Shown here piece by piece: positions 16,056-24,788 of a stretch of DNA of 42,842 bases. The notes under the pieces are model-generated. The model was not told the origin of the DNA, ran no database searches, and was given only the letters and a program-made list of their open reading frames with translations. Within the stretch, counting starts at the first letter, position 1; each line of letters begins with the position of its first letter. The translations under genes and the position numbers were made by a program. Source of the stretch: Actinomycetota bacterium (GTDB taxonomy: Bacteria > Actinomycetota > Acidimicrobiia > Acidimicrobiales > Ilumatobacteraceae); contig JAFMFM010000014.1 in NCBI GenBank assembly GCA_017856115.1, positions 1-42,842 on the forward strand, written 5' to 3'.

Positions 16056-17843
16056 ATGACGAATGAATTCGGCGAGGGCGATCGTTTGCCCGTTGAGTTG
16101 CCCGACCACCCGCGTGAGGGTCGGCCATCCATCCCACCGCCTCCGGGTCGCGCTTTCGCAACCCCGCGTGGAGACGATGACGGGTCCGATGATGCACGTA
16201 GGGGCGCCGAGAATGGCCGTGGGGACGACACTGCCGCGCGCAGCCAGCAACGAGAAGTGCGCGGGCGCGAACCTCGGGACCGTGATGATCGCGGTGCTGA
16301 CACCGGCGGTGGCGGCGGAGGCGGCGGTGGACGTTCGCGTAACCGTCGTCGGCGCCGAGGTGGCCGCAATCGGTCGCGCGGCGAAGGTCGGGGCGAGGGT
16401 CGCGGCGAAGGTCGTAACGACGGGCGCGGAAATGGCCGTCGTCAATCGCGCGCTGCCCGTGACCACGTCGATACCGAAGCAGACCTGATCGCGCGTCGCA
16501 AGGGCAAGGAGCGCGACGGACGTCCACTCGGGCGCTATCTCATGTGCGTGCACGTTCGTAACGACTTGACCCAGGTGGCATTGCTCGAAGGGCGCAGCCT
16601 GACCGAGCACTACGTGAGTCGTCCGGCCGACGATGTAACGCAGATCCACGGCAACATCTACCTCGGCAAGGTGCAGAACGTGCTTCCCGGCATGGAAGCC
16701 GCCTTCGTTGACATCGCCACACCGAAGAACGCCGTGCTCTACCGCGGCGACGTGCAGTTCGACAAAGAAGACGTGGTCGAACAGGGCCCGGAACCACGAA
16801 TCGAACAGGTGCTCAAGCGCGGTCAGTTGATTCTTTGTCAGGTCACCAAGAATCCCATCGGCGAAAAAGGAGCGCGCCTCACCCAGGAAGTGTCGCTACC
16901 GGGACGATTCGTGGTGTTGATACCCGACTCCAAGACCTACGGCATCTCCAAACGCCTGCCCGAGAACGAGCGTCGTCGTCTGCGCAGCGTGCTCGATCGA
17001 ATCAAACCCGAGGAACACGGTCTCATCGTTCGCACGGCGGCCGAAAATGCCACCGAGCACGAATTGGCGACCGACATGAAGCAATTGGTCGAGCGCTGGG
17101 ACCGCATCAAGGAGAAGGCAACCAAGGCCAACTCGCCGACCTTGCTGTATCGCGAACCGTCGCTCGCCGTTCGTGTCATTCGCGAGGAATTCAGTAGCGA
17201 CTACCGCGGTATCGTCATCGACGATCGACCGCTCTTCGAGGAAGTTCGAGACTACATCGGGGCGTTCAATCCGGAATTCGTCGACCGCGTGGAGTTCTGG
17301 GATGAAAAGCAGGAGGGCTTCCCGCTCTTCGAGCAGTACCGAGTGGTGGAACAACTGCGAAAGGGTCTCGATCCAAAGGTGTGGTTGCCGTCCGGTGGCT
17401 CGCTGGTCATCGAACACACCGAGGCACTCACCGTCATCGACGTGAATACGGGCAAGAACGTGGGAAAGACCAATCTCGAAGAAACGGTGCTCGGAAACAA
17501 TCTCGAGGCCGCGGAGGAGATTGCCCGCCAACTTCGGCTACGCGACATCGGCGGCATCATCGTGATCGACTTCATCGACATGGAAGTGAAGGAGAACCGC
17601 CGGAAGGTGGTGGAAGCCTTCCGCAGGGCATTGGCCCGCGACAAGACGCGCACCCAGGTGTTCGACATCTCGGAGCTTGGACTCGTGCAAATGACCCGCA
17701 AACGCATCGGAGAGGGTTTGCTCACGGCGTTTGCCGATACGTGTCAGACCTGTCACGGCCGAGGGGTCATCGTGGATACCGATCTGCTGGAGGACGACGC
17801 CGCCGTGGTGGCGGGATCCGACCTGCCGGAGAGCTCCCGATAG
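16056..17843 (+). CDS. rne: ribonuclease E/G family endoribonuclease
   Basis: A 595-aa single-strand endoribonuclease for mRNA decay and rRNA/tRNA processing. Residues 1 to about 155 are disordered and Arg/Gly-rich, with nine glycines in a row and GEGR repeats. The S1 domain follows (NIYLGKVQNVLPGMEAAFVDI). The DNase I-like catalytic core has its metal-binding aspartates in TVIDVNTG and IVIDFIDME. The zinc-link cysteines are in CQTCHGRG near the end. There is no long C-terminal scaffold, so the accessory region is N-terminal, as in some actinobacterial RNase E/G proteins. Position ahead of rplU-rpmA is conserved in actinobacteria. The ATG has only a weak GGAAAGG upstream. Confidence 0.95.
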   Translation: MTNEFGEGDRLPVELPDHPREGRPSIPPPPGRAFATPRGDDDGSDDARRGAENGRGDDTAARSQQREVRGREPRDRDDRGADTGGGGGGGGGRSRNRRRRRGGRNRSRGEGRGEGRGEGRNDGRGNGRRQSRAARDHVDTEADLIARRKGKERDGRPLGRYLMCVHVRNDLTQVALLEGRSLTEHYVSRPADDVTQIHGNIYLGKVQNVLPGMEAAFVDIATPKNAVLYRGDVQFDKEDVVEQGPEPRIEQVLKRGQLILCQVTKNPIGEKGARLTQEVSLPGRFVVLIPDSKTYGISKRLPENERRRLRSVLDRIKPEEHGLIVRTAAENATEHELATDMKQLVERWDRIKEKATKANSPTLLYREPSLAVRVIREEFSSDYRGIVIDDRPLFEEVRDYIGAFNPEFVDRVEFWDEKQEGFPLFEQYRVVEQLRKGLDPKVWLPSGGSLVIEHTEALTVIDVNTGKNVGKTNLEETVLGNNLEAAEEIARQLRLRDIGGIIVIDFIDMEVKENRRKVVEAFRRALARDKTRTQVFDISELGLVQMTRKRIGEGLLTAFADTCQTCHGRGVIVDTDLLEDDAAVVAGSDLPESSR

Positions 17844-17857
17844 GGTAGGAGTCCGTT

Positions 17858-18169
17858 ATGTACGCAGTGATCGCCACGGGTGGCAAACAAGAAAAAGTAA
17901 CCAACGGACAGACGTTGCGCGTGGAGTTGCTCGACGGCGCTGCCGGAAGTGAAGTGTCGTTCCGCCCGGTATTGGTCGTCGACGGATCCAGTGTGTTGTC
18001 AACACCAACCGAACTTGCCAAGGCGTCGGTGAAGGGCACCATCGTTGGTGAGGAACTGGGCGACAAGATCGACGGATTCACCTACAAGCGTCGTACGAAC
18101 CAACGTCGTCGCTACGGACATCGTCAGCAGTACAGCGTCGTCAAGATCACCAGCATCGCGAAAGGCTGA
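17858..18169 (+). CDS. rplU: 50S ribosomal protein L21
   Basis: A 103-aa ribosomal protein beginning MYAVIATGGKQ and containing the C-terminal signature YKRRTNQRRRYGHRQQY. AGGAG lies 6 nt before the ATG, and a TAGGGT box overlaps the end of rne, so it may have its own promoter as well. rpmA follows after 3 nt. Confidence 0.97.
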   Translation: MYAVIATGGKQEKVTNGQTLRVELLDGAAGSEVSFRPVLVVDGSSVLSTPTELAKASVKGTIVGEELGDKIDGFTYKRRTNQRRRYGHRQQYSVVKITSIAKG

Positions 18170-18172
18170 ATC

Positions 18173-18427
18173 ATGTCAAAGACAAAGGGTGGCGGCTCAA
18201 CAAAGAACGGGCGTGATTCCAACGCGCAACGGCTCGGCGTAAAGGTGTTCGACGGAACAAAGATCACTGCCGGCACCATCATCATTCGTCAACGGGGCAC
18301 CAAGGTGCACCCCGGCAAGAACGTGCGTCGTGCCAGCGACGACAGTTTGTTCTCCTTGGTCGATGGTTCGGTGAAGTTCGCCGAGCGTCGCGGGCGTCGA
18401 GTCGTCGACGTTCTACCCGTCGCCTAG
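18173..18427 (+). CDS. rpmA: 50S ribosomal protein L27
   Basis: An 84-aa ribosomal protein whose N-terminal tail reaches the peptidyl-transferase centre. The L27 signature is present ([19 protein letters not shown] and [12 protein letters not shown]). The GTPase gene obg usually follows rpmA; here the next gene is a convergent nucleoside hydrolase whose stop codon directly abuts the rpmA stop with no intergenic base. Confidence 0.97.
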   Translation: MSKTKGGGSTKNGRDSNAQRLGVKVFDGTKITAGTIIIRQRGTKVHPGKNVRRASDDSLFSLVDGSVKFAERRGRRVVDVLPVA

Positions 18428-19357
18428 TTAGGGTCGCAGCGCCTGGCGCAACATTGCATGAAACTTGGTCTGATCGGCGCGTAGCACCACCCGCGTGTTG
18501 GCCGGTTTGCGGGTGACTCCCAACCAATCCACCATGGTTTGACCGCGGGCAGGGCCCTCACCAAGGACGATCTCGACGTACCGGGAATCCTCCTTGGTGA
18601 TGATCGATTCGTCGATCGCCGCGCACATGGCGATTGGGTCGGGAAAATCGAAGCCCGGCACCTTGGTGACTTCCTCGCAGAAAGCGCGAACATTGCGCTG
18701 GATGTCCATCGCAAACTCGGCAAGCGGGCTGATCGAGCGCAGATCGGCGGCCAGCGCATCGTTGATGGCTGCATCCTGCCAGCTCACGTCCCAGCCCACC
18801 ATCTCGATGTACATGCCGGAAGCGAACACCATGTGTGCCGCCTCCGGGTCGGCCCACACGTTGAATTCCGAGAGGGGTGTCACGTTGCCGGGCAAGACAC
18901 CCGTGCCCGCCATGCTCACGCATCGTTTTACCCACGAGGTGAATCGAGCCTCACTGCGAATCGCCACGGCCACGTTGGTGAGCGGTCCGAGAGTTACCAG
19001 TTCGATCTGGCCGGGATTGTTGCGAAAGGCTTCGATCATCGCATGGATGCCGTCACTGGATGCGGGAACGCGACCCGTGAGATCGAGGCCGATGTCGCCC
19101 ATGCCGTCGTGCCCGTGGACGTTTTGTGCCGATTCGAGCGGTCGGGAGAGCGGTCGATCGGCGCCGGCGTGAACCGGAACGGTGCTACCGCATTTCTCCA
19201 ACGTGATGAGGGCATTTTGCACACCCATCTCGAGAGGTACGTTGCCGGCAACGACGGAAATCCCGACGACGTCCACGTCCGGATGCCGTAAGGCGATGAT
19301 GAGTGCTACCACGTCATCGCTTGCAGTGTCGGTGTCGATCCAGATGCGCCGCTTCAC
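18428..19357 (-). CDS. inosine-uridine preferring nucleoside hydrolase family protein
   Basis: A 309-aa N-ribohydrolase that splits ribonucleosides into base and ribose in purine/pyrimidine salvage. The calcium-binding N-terminal cluster is IDTDTASDDV, a variant of the usual DTDPGxDD that keeps all the aspartates. NVHGHDGMGD, LVTLGPLTNVA and EFNVWADPEAAHMVF are further family motifs. The GTG start has a TAGCGT box 8 nt upstream. Base specificity cannot be read from the sequence. It ends directly against rpmA. Confidence 0.9.
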   Translation of the reverse strand: MKRRIWIDTDTASDDVVALIIALRHPDVDVVGISVVAGNVPLEMGVQNALITLEKCGSTVPVHAGADRPLSRPLESAQNVHGHDGMGDIGLDLTGRVPASSDGIHAMIEAFRNNPGQIELVTLGPLTNVAVAIRSEARFTSWVKRCVSMAGTGVLPGNVTPLSEFNVWADPEAAHMVFASGMYIEMVGWDVSWQDAAINDALAADLRSISPLAEFAMDIQRNVRAFCEEVTKVPGFDFPDPIAMCAAIDESIITKEDSRYVEIVLGEGPARGQTMVDWLGVTRKPANTRVVLRADQTKFHAMLRQALRP

Positions 19358-19365
19358 GCGGGCTC

Positions 19366-19371
19366 ACGCTA
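19366..19371 (-). promoter_or_regulatory. -10 box TAGCGT, putative leaderless promoter of the nucleoside hydrolase
   Basis: On the minus strand TAGCGT ends 8 nt before the GTG at 19357. The gap to the next gene upstream is only 29 bp and no ribosome-binding site is seen. Confidence 0.45.
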
Positions 19372-19386
19372 GACGATGCGGTCTGG

Positions 19387-19983
19387 CTATCGGTTGACGT
19401 GCAGTATCCGGTAGCCCTGCTTGCTCGTGCGGCGCTGCACTCGGTAGCCAACCGAACCAAGCCATGTGGCGAGGGAGTCGGATCCGAGGTTCTTGTGAAC
19501 CACGAGATCCGCAGAACCATTCGGGGCAAGTCGAGCCAACCAGTGCTCGAGAAGGAGATGAAGCTCCGACTTGCCGATGCGAATCGGTGGATTCGACCAG
19601 ATGGCATCGAAGCGCACATCCTCGGGAACTTCGTCCGGCGAAGCAATCCGCACGTTGGTAATGCCGTTCAGGATCATGGTTCGTCGGGCCACCTCGCGGG
19701 CACGTTCGTTGACGTCGATCGCCCAGACGTCGGCATCTGGGCGCAACATTGCGAGTGCCGCCGCGATCGCACCACCGCCGCAACCGAGATCCAACAGCAC
19801 ACCGCCCGTCGGGACGTCGGCATTCTCGATGAGTACCCGCGTACCCCAGTCGAGGTCGCCGTGGTTGAAGACGCCACGATCGCCGGCGAGCATCAGATTC
19901 ATCTTGCGAACCTTCACCGGGTGCGTGGTCGGGGCGGTGTTGGATGCCGGTTGTTCGGCGAAGTAGTGATCCGACGACGACAT
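19387..19983 (-). CDS. RsmC/RlmG-like class I SAM-dependent methyltransferase
   Basis: A protein of about 198 aa. It starts SSDHYFAEQPAS, a typical RsmC-family opening. The SAM-binding motif I is VLLDLGCGGGAIA. The catalytic NPPY-like motif reads SNPPIRIGK, characteristic of the N2-guanine rRNA methyltransferase (RsmC/RlmG, MTS domain) group. It has only the catalytic domain and lacks the pseudo-methyltransferase half of E. coli RsmC. The rRNA target is inferred. ATG 19983 is preferred; ATG 19989 adds two residues. It is divergent from def, and the 23-bp gap forces its promoter into the def region. Confidence 0.8.
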   Translation of the reverse strand: MSSSDHYFAEQPASNTAPTTHPVKVRKMNLMLAGDRGVFNHGDLDWGTRVLIENADVPTGGVLLDLGCGGGAIAAALAMLRPDADVWAIDVNERAREVARRTMILNGITNVRIASPDEVPEDVRFDAIWSNPPIRIGKSELHLLLEHWLARLAPNGSADLVVHKNLGSDSLATWLGSVGYRVQRRTSKQGYRILHVNR

Positions 19984-19992
19984 GCCCATCGG

Positions 19993-19998
19993 TAGCCT
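19993..19998 (+). promoter_or_regulatory. -10 box TAGCCT, putative leaderless promoter of def
   Basis: TAGCCT ends 8 nt before the def GTG at 20007. The ten bases around it (GGTAGCCTTG) are identical to those before ndk. Confidence 0.5.
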
Positions 19999-20006
19999 TG
20001 CACAGT

Positions 20007-20528
20007 GTGACGTACGAGATTCGCACCTTCGGCGACCCCGTATTGAAGGCGATCGCCGAGCCCGTCACCAACATCGATGAGCGATTGGTTCGACTCACCG
20101 ACGAGATGTTCGACGTGATGTACAAAGCACCGGGGATCGGCCTTGCCGCCACGCAAATCGGTGTACAAAAACAGGTCTTCGTGTACGACATCGACGAAGA
20201 ACGCAAGGTCATCCTCAACCCACAGATCGCCGAATCGAACGGCGAGTGGGTGTATGACGAAGGGTGTCTGTCGATTCCGGGCTTGTACGTGGAGATGTTG
20301 CGTCCCAAAACCGTGCTCGTGCGCGGCATCAATCTGGATGGAAATCCGGTGGAATTCGAAGCCGACGAGCTACTGGCGCGACTGTTTCAGCACGAAGTCG
20401 ATCATCTCAACGGCGTGCTCATGTTCGACCGCATGACCCCCGATCAACGCAAGAAGGCCGTCACCCTGTATCGGGCCCGAGAGCATCAACCCAAGGACGC
20501 CGAGCCGTTCCACTTGAAGCTGGACTAA
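20007..20528 (+). CDS. def: peptide deformylase
   Basis: A 173-aa metalloprotease that removes the formyl group from new proteins. All three motifs are present: GIGLAATQIG, EGCLSIPG and HEVDHL (the metal ligands are the Cys and the two His). The GTG at 20007 gives the standard VTYEIRTFGDPVLK start and has a TAGCCT box just upstream. Earlier in-frame codons would extend into the divergent gene. fmt follows after 16 nt, so the formylation cycle is encoded in one unit. Confidence 0.96.
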   Translation: MTYEIRTFGDPVLKAIAEPVTNIDERLVRLTDEMFDVMYKAPGIGLAATQIGVQKQVFVYDIDEERKVILNPQIAESNGEWVYDEGCLSIPGLYVEMLRPKTVLVRGINLDGNPVEFEADELLARLFQHEVDHLNGVLMFDRMTPDQRKKAVTLYRAREHQPKDAEPFHLKLD

Positions 20529-20544
20529 CCCAGATACGCACGAC

Positions 20545-21483
20545 GTGACCACTCTCGCCGCATTGCCCACGGGCGCTGCGAGGCGCATCGTGTTTCTGGG
20601 AACGCCCGAGGTGGCAGTGTCTCCACTGCGCGCATTGGTGGCAGCCGGTGTGGACGTTGCGTTGGTGATCACCCGGGTGGACAAGCGGCGCGGACGTGGT
20701 GGGGAGCTCTCGCCCAGTCCCGTGAAGCGCGCGGCTACGGATTTGGGCATCCCGGTGTCGCACCGGCTGGAGGACGCGCTCACCGTTGGTGCCGATCTTG
20801 GAGTGGTGGTCGCCTACGGACGGATCATCCCGGCCGCGGTGCTGGAGCGGCTGGCGATGATCAACGTGCACTTCTCCCTGCTGCCTCGCTGGCGTGGCGC
20901 GGCCCCCGTGGAGCGAGCGCTCTTGGCAGGTGACCAAGAAACCGGTATCTGCATCATGCGTGTGGAGGAGGGTCTCGATACCGGAGTGGTGTACGCCCGC
21001 GTCGTGGTGCCGATTCGACCGGACCATACGCTCACCTCGCTGCGAGAGGAACTCGTCGAGGCATCACTGCCGCCGTTGATCCAGGCGGTAACACGAGGAT
21101 GCGGCACGGGTGAGCCGCAGGTCGGCGAACCAATCCACGCGGCAAAGGTGTTGCCGGGCGAACTGGAGTTTCGCTTCACCGAGCGTGCGGGCGAGATCGT
21201 GGCAAAGACGAAACTCGAAACCGCGTGGTTCATGTTCAACGGGAAGCGCGTACGAGTGCTGCGCGCCGAGTTGATCACCGAACGAAACACCGACACCGCG
21301 ACCGGCCGTGCGACGGCCGAGCAGATCGTTGCAGGCACGGTCGTGAAGGTGTCGCGCGAGGGGGTGGAGGTGCAGTGCCATGATGCCGCCATACGTCTCC
21401 TCGTGGTACAGCCCGAGGGCAGGGCGGCCATGAAGGCGTCGGAATGGGCGAACGGTGCCCGTCTTGCGTCATCGTTAGCCTGA
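20545..21483 (+). CDS. fmt: methionyl-tRNA formyltransferase
   Basis: A 312-aa enzyme that formylates initiator Met-tRNA with 10-formyl-THF. The N-terminal formyltransferase domain contains RIVFLGTPEVAVSPL and the catalytic segment INVHFSLLPRWRGAAPVERALLAGD. The C-terminal OB-like tRNA-binding domain is recognisable (PGELEFRFTERAGEIVAKT). GTG start. Its final codons contain the TAGCCT box that probably serves hisG. Confidence 0.95.
   Translation: MTTLAALPTGAARRIVFLGTPEVAVSPLRALVAAGVDVALVITRVDKRRGRGGELSPSPVKRAATDLGIPVSHRLEDALTVGADLGVVVAYGRIIPAAVLERLAMINVHFSLLPRWRGAAPVERALLAGDQETGICIMRVEEGLDTGVVYARVVVPIRPDHTLTSLREELVEASLPPLIQAVTRGCGTGEPQVGEPIHAAKVLPGELEFRFTERAGEIVAKTKLETAWFMFNGKRVRVLRAELITERNTDTATGRATAEQIVAGTVVKVSREGVEVQCHDAAIRLLVVQPEGRAAMKASEWANGARLASSLA
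21476..21481 (+). promoter_or_regulatory. -10 box TAGCCT, putative (near-)leaderless promoter of hisG
   Basis: TAGCCT overlaps the fmt stop and ends 9 nt before the hisG ATG at 21491. No ribosome-binding site is seen. Confidence 0.45.
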
Positions 21484-21490
21484 CGTCATC

Positions 21491-22363
21491 ATGTTGCGAC
21501 TCGTACTCCCAAAGGGGTCACTGGAAAAAGCGACGTTCGAGTTGTTCGATGCGGCCGACCTGACGGTGAAGCGGTCATCGCAGGTGGACTACCGGGCCTC
21601 GATCCTCGATCCACGTATCGGCGAGGTGCGAATCCTGCGACCGCAGGAGATACCCACCTACGTTGCCGAGGGCCTCTTTGACATAGGAATCACCGGACGC
21701 GACTGGATCGAGGAAACGTCCAGCACCGTGCAGTCGCTCGGCAAATTGAACTACTCAAAGGCCACGAATGACCCCGTCCGCATCGTGGTGGCGGTTGCGC
21801 AGGACTCGACGTTCCAGAAAGTGGAGGATCTTCCCAAGGGTGTTCGAGTAACGAGCGAATACCCACGTTTGGCGAAGTCGTTCTTTGCATCACGCGGTAT
21901 CGATGCGGACGTGCGGCTCTCGTATGGCGCCAGCGAGGCGAAGATTCCGGACATCGCCGATTGCGTGGTGGACCTCACCGAGACGGGTCGCGCCTTGCGG
22001 GCGGCGGGCCTTCGCATCATCGACACCATCCTCACGAGCCATACCGAGTTGATTGCCAATCCGTCGTCCTATGCCGATCCGGCAAAACGCCATGCCATGA
22101 TGCAGCTGCTCACCCTCCTCGAGGGTTCGCTCGAGGCGCGCGGCAAGGTGTTGGTAAAGCTCAACGTCAGCGATGCTTGTTATCAGGCGGTGTTGAAGGT
22201 GTTGCCAGCGGCCAAGTCACCGACGGTATCCAAACTGGCGTCGGGCGATTGGGCGGTCGAGTCCGTGGTGGAGAAGCGAACCGTCAACACGGTGATTCCG
22301 GCGTTGAAGGATGCCGGGGCCACCGACATCCTCGAGCTGCCGATTTCCAAGATCATCCACTGA
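21491..22363 (+). CDS. hisG: ATP phosphoribosyltransferase (long form)
   Basis: A 290-aa first enzyme of histidine biosynthesis, condensing ATP and PRPP. MLRLVLPKGSLEKAT opens the protein, and LFDIGITGRDWIEE and CVVDLTETGRALRAAGL are diagnostic. The length and the C-terminal segment (residues about 215-290, LVKLNVSDACYQAVLKVLPAAKSPTV) show the long form with an ACT-like regulatory domain that binds histidine. No other his gene is nearby. Confidence 0.96.
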   Translation: MLRLVLPKGSLEKATFELFDAADLTVKRSSQVDYRASILDPRIGEVRILRPQEIPTYVAEGLFDIGITGRDWIEETSSTVQSLGKLNYSKATNDPVRIVVAVAQDSTFQKVEDLPKGVRVTSEYPRLAKSFFASRGIDADVRLSYGASEAKIPDIADCVVDLTETGRALRAAGLRIIDTILTSHTELIANPSSYADPAKRHAMMQLLTLLEGSLEARGKVLVKLNVSDACYQAVLKVLPAAKSPTVSKLASGDWAVESVVEKRTVNTVIPALKDAGATDILELPISKIIH

Positions 22364-22399
22364 ACACATCGTGTCGAGTGGGTCGGATCGCTACGAACC

Positions 22400-23485
22400 A
22401 TGGTGAGTGAAACCATCCGGTCCGCGTTCGTCGCGGTACCCAAATCGCTCCTGCACGACCATTTGGATGGCGGACTTCGGGTGGCAACCATCCTGGAGAT
22501 CTCCGACGAGATCGGGCGGCTTGCCAGCCTGCCGTCAACGGATCCGAAGGCGTTGCAGGCGTGGTTCACCGCGGGTGCGGAATCGCGGGACCTGTTGAAG
22601 TATCTCGCAACGTTCGAGCACACCATCGAATGCATGCAGTCCGCCGTGCACCTCGAGCGCGTGGCCTACGAAGCGGTGATCGATCTTGCCCGCGATGGCG
22701 TGGTGTACGCCGAGATTCGGTACGCGCCCGAGCTCCACAACATGGCATTTGCGGAGAGCGCGGAGGCGATTACGGCAGGCTTTCGGCGAGCCGAGCGCGC
22801 GGCCATGGAAGAGGGACGGTTCATCTCGGCACACCTCATCGTGTGCGCGATGCGTACCGAACGACGTTCGCTGGAAGTTGTCGAATTCGTGGTGCGGCAA
22901 CGCAATGTCGACGACAAGATCGTGGCGTTCGACCTTGCGGGTGCCGAGACCGGTTGGCCACCACGCCTTCATGCCGAGGCGCTCGAGGTTGCACGCCGCG
23001 AGCATCTGAACGTGACCATTCATGCCAGTGAGCCACCGGATCTGGAATTGATCGCCGATGCCGTCACCCACGGTGCACATCGAATCGGCCACGGTGTGCG
23101 ACTGAATCGTGATACCACGAAGCGGGGCGATGGATCACTCGCGTTGGGGCGTCTGGCACAACACGTGCTTGATCGACAGATACACCTGGAGATGGCGCCG
23201 ACCTGCAATACCCAGATCGGTGCCGTCAACTCCCTGCGCGAACATCCAATCGGGTCGTTCCTGCGGCAGGGCTTCAACGTGAGTGTGAACACCGACAATC
23301 GACTGATGAGTCACGTATCGCCCAGCAGTGAGATGCACGCGGTTGCCACGGCCTTCGATCTGTCGTGGGGGGAGGTTCGCCAACTCGTGGTGAACGCGAT
23401 CGACTCCGGTTTCGCGCCGTACTCGATTCGGCGAAACATCGTGGATTCGGTCGTGAATCCCGCATTCGCCGCCCTCGGCACCTAA
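22400..23485 (+). CDS. add: adenosine deaminase
   Basis: A 361-aa zinc enzyme that converts adenosine to inosine. The zinc site HDH is H19/H21 in LLHDHLDGG. The catalytic Glu lies in TIHASEPP (HAGE in the archetype), followed by HRIGHGVRL. The aspartate segment is SVNTDNRLMS, as in other actinobacterial Add proteins. ATG 22400 or the next codon (GTG 22403) could be the start. Together with the nucleoside hydrolase 3 kb away it supports purine salvage. Confidence 0.92.
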   Translation: MVSETIRSAFVAVPKSLLHDHLDGGLRVATILEISDEIGRLASLPSTDPKALQAWFTAGAESRDLLKYLATFEHTIECMQSAVHLERVAYEAVIDLARDGVVYAEIRYAPELHNMAFAESAEAITAGFRRAERAAMEEGRFISAHLIVCAMRTERRSLEVVEFVVRQRNVDDKIVAFDLAGAETGWPPRLHAEALEVARREHLNVTIHASEPPDLELIADAVTHGAHRIGHGVRLNRDTTKRGDGSLALGRLAQHVLDRQIHLEMAPTCNTQIGAVNSLREHPIGSFLRQGFNVSVNTDNRLMSHVSPSSEMHAVATAFDLSWGEVRQLVVNAIDSGFAPYSIRRNIVDSVVNPAFAALGT

Positions 23486-24786
23486 CGCGGCAGACGCACC
23501 TCCACGGCGATGCCCGGGAATTGCAGCGACATCTCGCCGAAGAGCAGCTCGTTGGCGTGCGTTATCGGTGCCCTCGATGCCACGATGGTGAGTGCGGCGG
23601 TGGTCTGGAGGGTGTCGGAACCTGCTCGGCGGGCGGTTTCCACCCGGTAGACGTGCGGAGCCACTTCGAATACGTCGACCCATTCGGTGTCGGGCCGGGT
23701 TCGTACCCCGAGAAAACCGTACGACGACATGAAGGTGAATGGTGCGTACTGGTCGAGGGCGAATCGACCTCGCCGTCCATGCTCGAAGCCGACGATCACG
23801 CCCGGCTCGACCAGCGATGTGGCCCGGATGTCGCCGAACGTCTGAACGTGACGTCGTGCGGTATCGACGACCTGCGGTGTGAAGTTGCGACGTACACGGC
23901 CACACAGCCGGCGAAAAAGCGGCAGAAAGTACACATCGTGTACGTGCGTCGTTTCGTCGTTGAGTGTGGTCGGACCGGCGGCCGGTACGCCGATGGCGGT
24001 CATCAGCACGGACATGAGCGATACGTAGAGTTTGGGGTCGAGTCCGTACGACCGTGAGTATGGGCCGGCCTGCATCGCAAAATTCGGATGCCACACGTTC
24101 TGCAGACGTGAACAAACCCGATCGATGACGTCGATTCCCAGTTGGCGACCATCCGGTGACGGCGAGAAGTCGGCGAGCAGGCATGCGGCGAACAATGAAA
24201 TGGCGTCGTAGGTGGGGGAGTTGTATTCGGCAAGGTCGCCGTCGCGGTCGAGTTGCCCCGACACCGGGGCGACGAGCCCCGTGGATTGCCCCGTCACGTC
24301 GGCCAGCCAGGAGTGCATCAGCGCCACGTTGGAGTACTCCGGTGCGATGCGGCCGACGTGTTCACCCGCGGCGGCGGCCACGACGGCGCGCTGCATCTCG
24401 GCGCGAAGGTCTTCGTGGAGCACGTGCCCGTACAACCGCTCGGTCAGCCACAGGATGACTCCGAGGAATTGTCGCCAGTTGGGGTCGTAGTCGCGCCACT
24501 GCTCGGTGCGCGTTCGGCCCTCGGCGTCGATGGTTCCGGCGTCCGGTTGATTGGCATGCGTCTTGAACGTGCCCGCCCAGCGAGGGTCGGCGTCGGGCGG
24601 ATACTGCTGCTTCAGCACCTCCCGCAATGCGCGTTCTGCTCGGGATACGTTGCCGGCTTCCAAGTCGAGGAATGCACCGAGGGCGGTCTCGCGCACGAGG
24701 TGCAGCCCGTACAACCGAACCATGCCGCGAGCGTCGTCCCATAGTTGTTCGTGCATCGTCGCGAGCGCGTCGTCGAGTGCCGTCAC
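23482..24786 (-). CDS. unrecognised 434-aa protein, possibly an alpha/alpha-toroid carbohydrate-active protein
   Basis: I do not recognise the family. The N-terminal two thirds are helical with repeated Trp/Tyr-rich segments (NWRQFLGVILWLTERLYG, YSNVALMHSWLADVTGQ, DLAEYNSPTYDAISLFAACLLADF). The last third looks beta-rich. EYNSPTYDA and regularly spaced helices recall the (alpha/alpha)6 toroids of heparinase-type lyases and glycosidases, but this is a fold-level guess. There is no signal peptide or membrane helix. GTG 24786 is chosen because GGAGG lies 6 nt upstream; a longer reading from 24987 would overlap the LOG gene. It starts 2 nt after the LOG stop, so the two share an operon, and it overlaps the add stop by 4 nt convergently. 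Confidence 0.75.
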   Translation of the reverse strand: MTALDDALATMHEQLWDDARGMVRLYGLHLVRETALGAFLDLEAGNVSRAERALREVLKQQYPPDADPRWAGTFKTHANQPDAGTIDAEGRTRTEQWRDYDPNWRQFLGVILWLTERLYGHVLHEDLRAEMQRAVVAAAAGEHVGRIAPEYSNVALMHSWLADVTGQSTGLVAPVSGQLDRDGDLAEYNSPTYDAISLFAACLLADFSPSPDGRQLGIDVIDRVCSRLQNVWHPNFAMQAGPYSRSYGLDPKLYVSLMSVLMTAIGVPAAGPTTLNDETTHVHDVYFLPLFRRLCGRVRRNFTPQVVDTARRHVQTFGDIRATSLVEPGVIVGFEHGRRGRFALDQYAPFTFMSSYGFLGVRTRPDTEWVDVFEVAPHVYRVETARRAGSDTLQTTAALTIVASRAPITHANELLFGEMSLQFPGIAVEVRLPR

Positions 24787-24788
24787 GA

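Noticed and set aside
15128-16369. Minus-strand frame antisense to rodA, the rne leader and the rne N-terminus
   Set aside because: The Pro/Arg-rich translation is an artefact of the Gly/Arg-rich rne sequence on the other strand.
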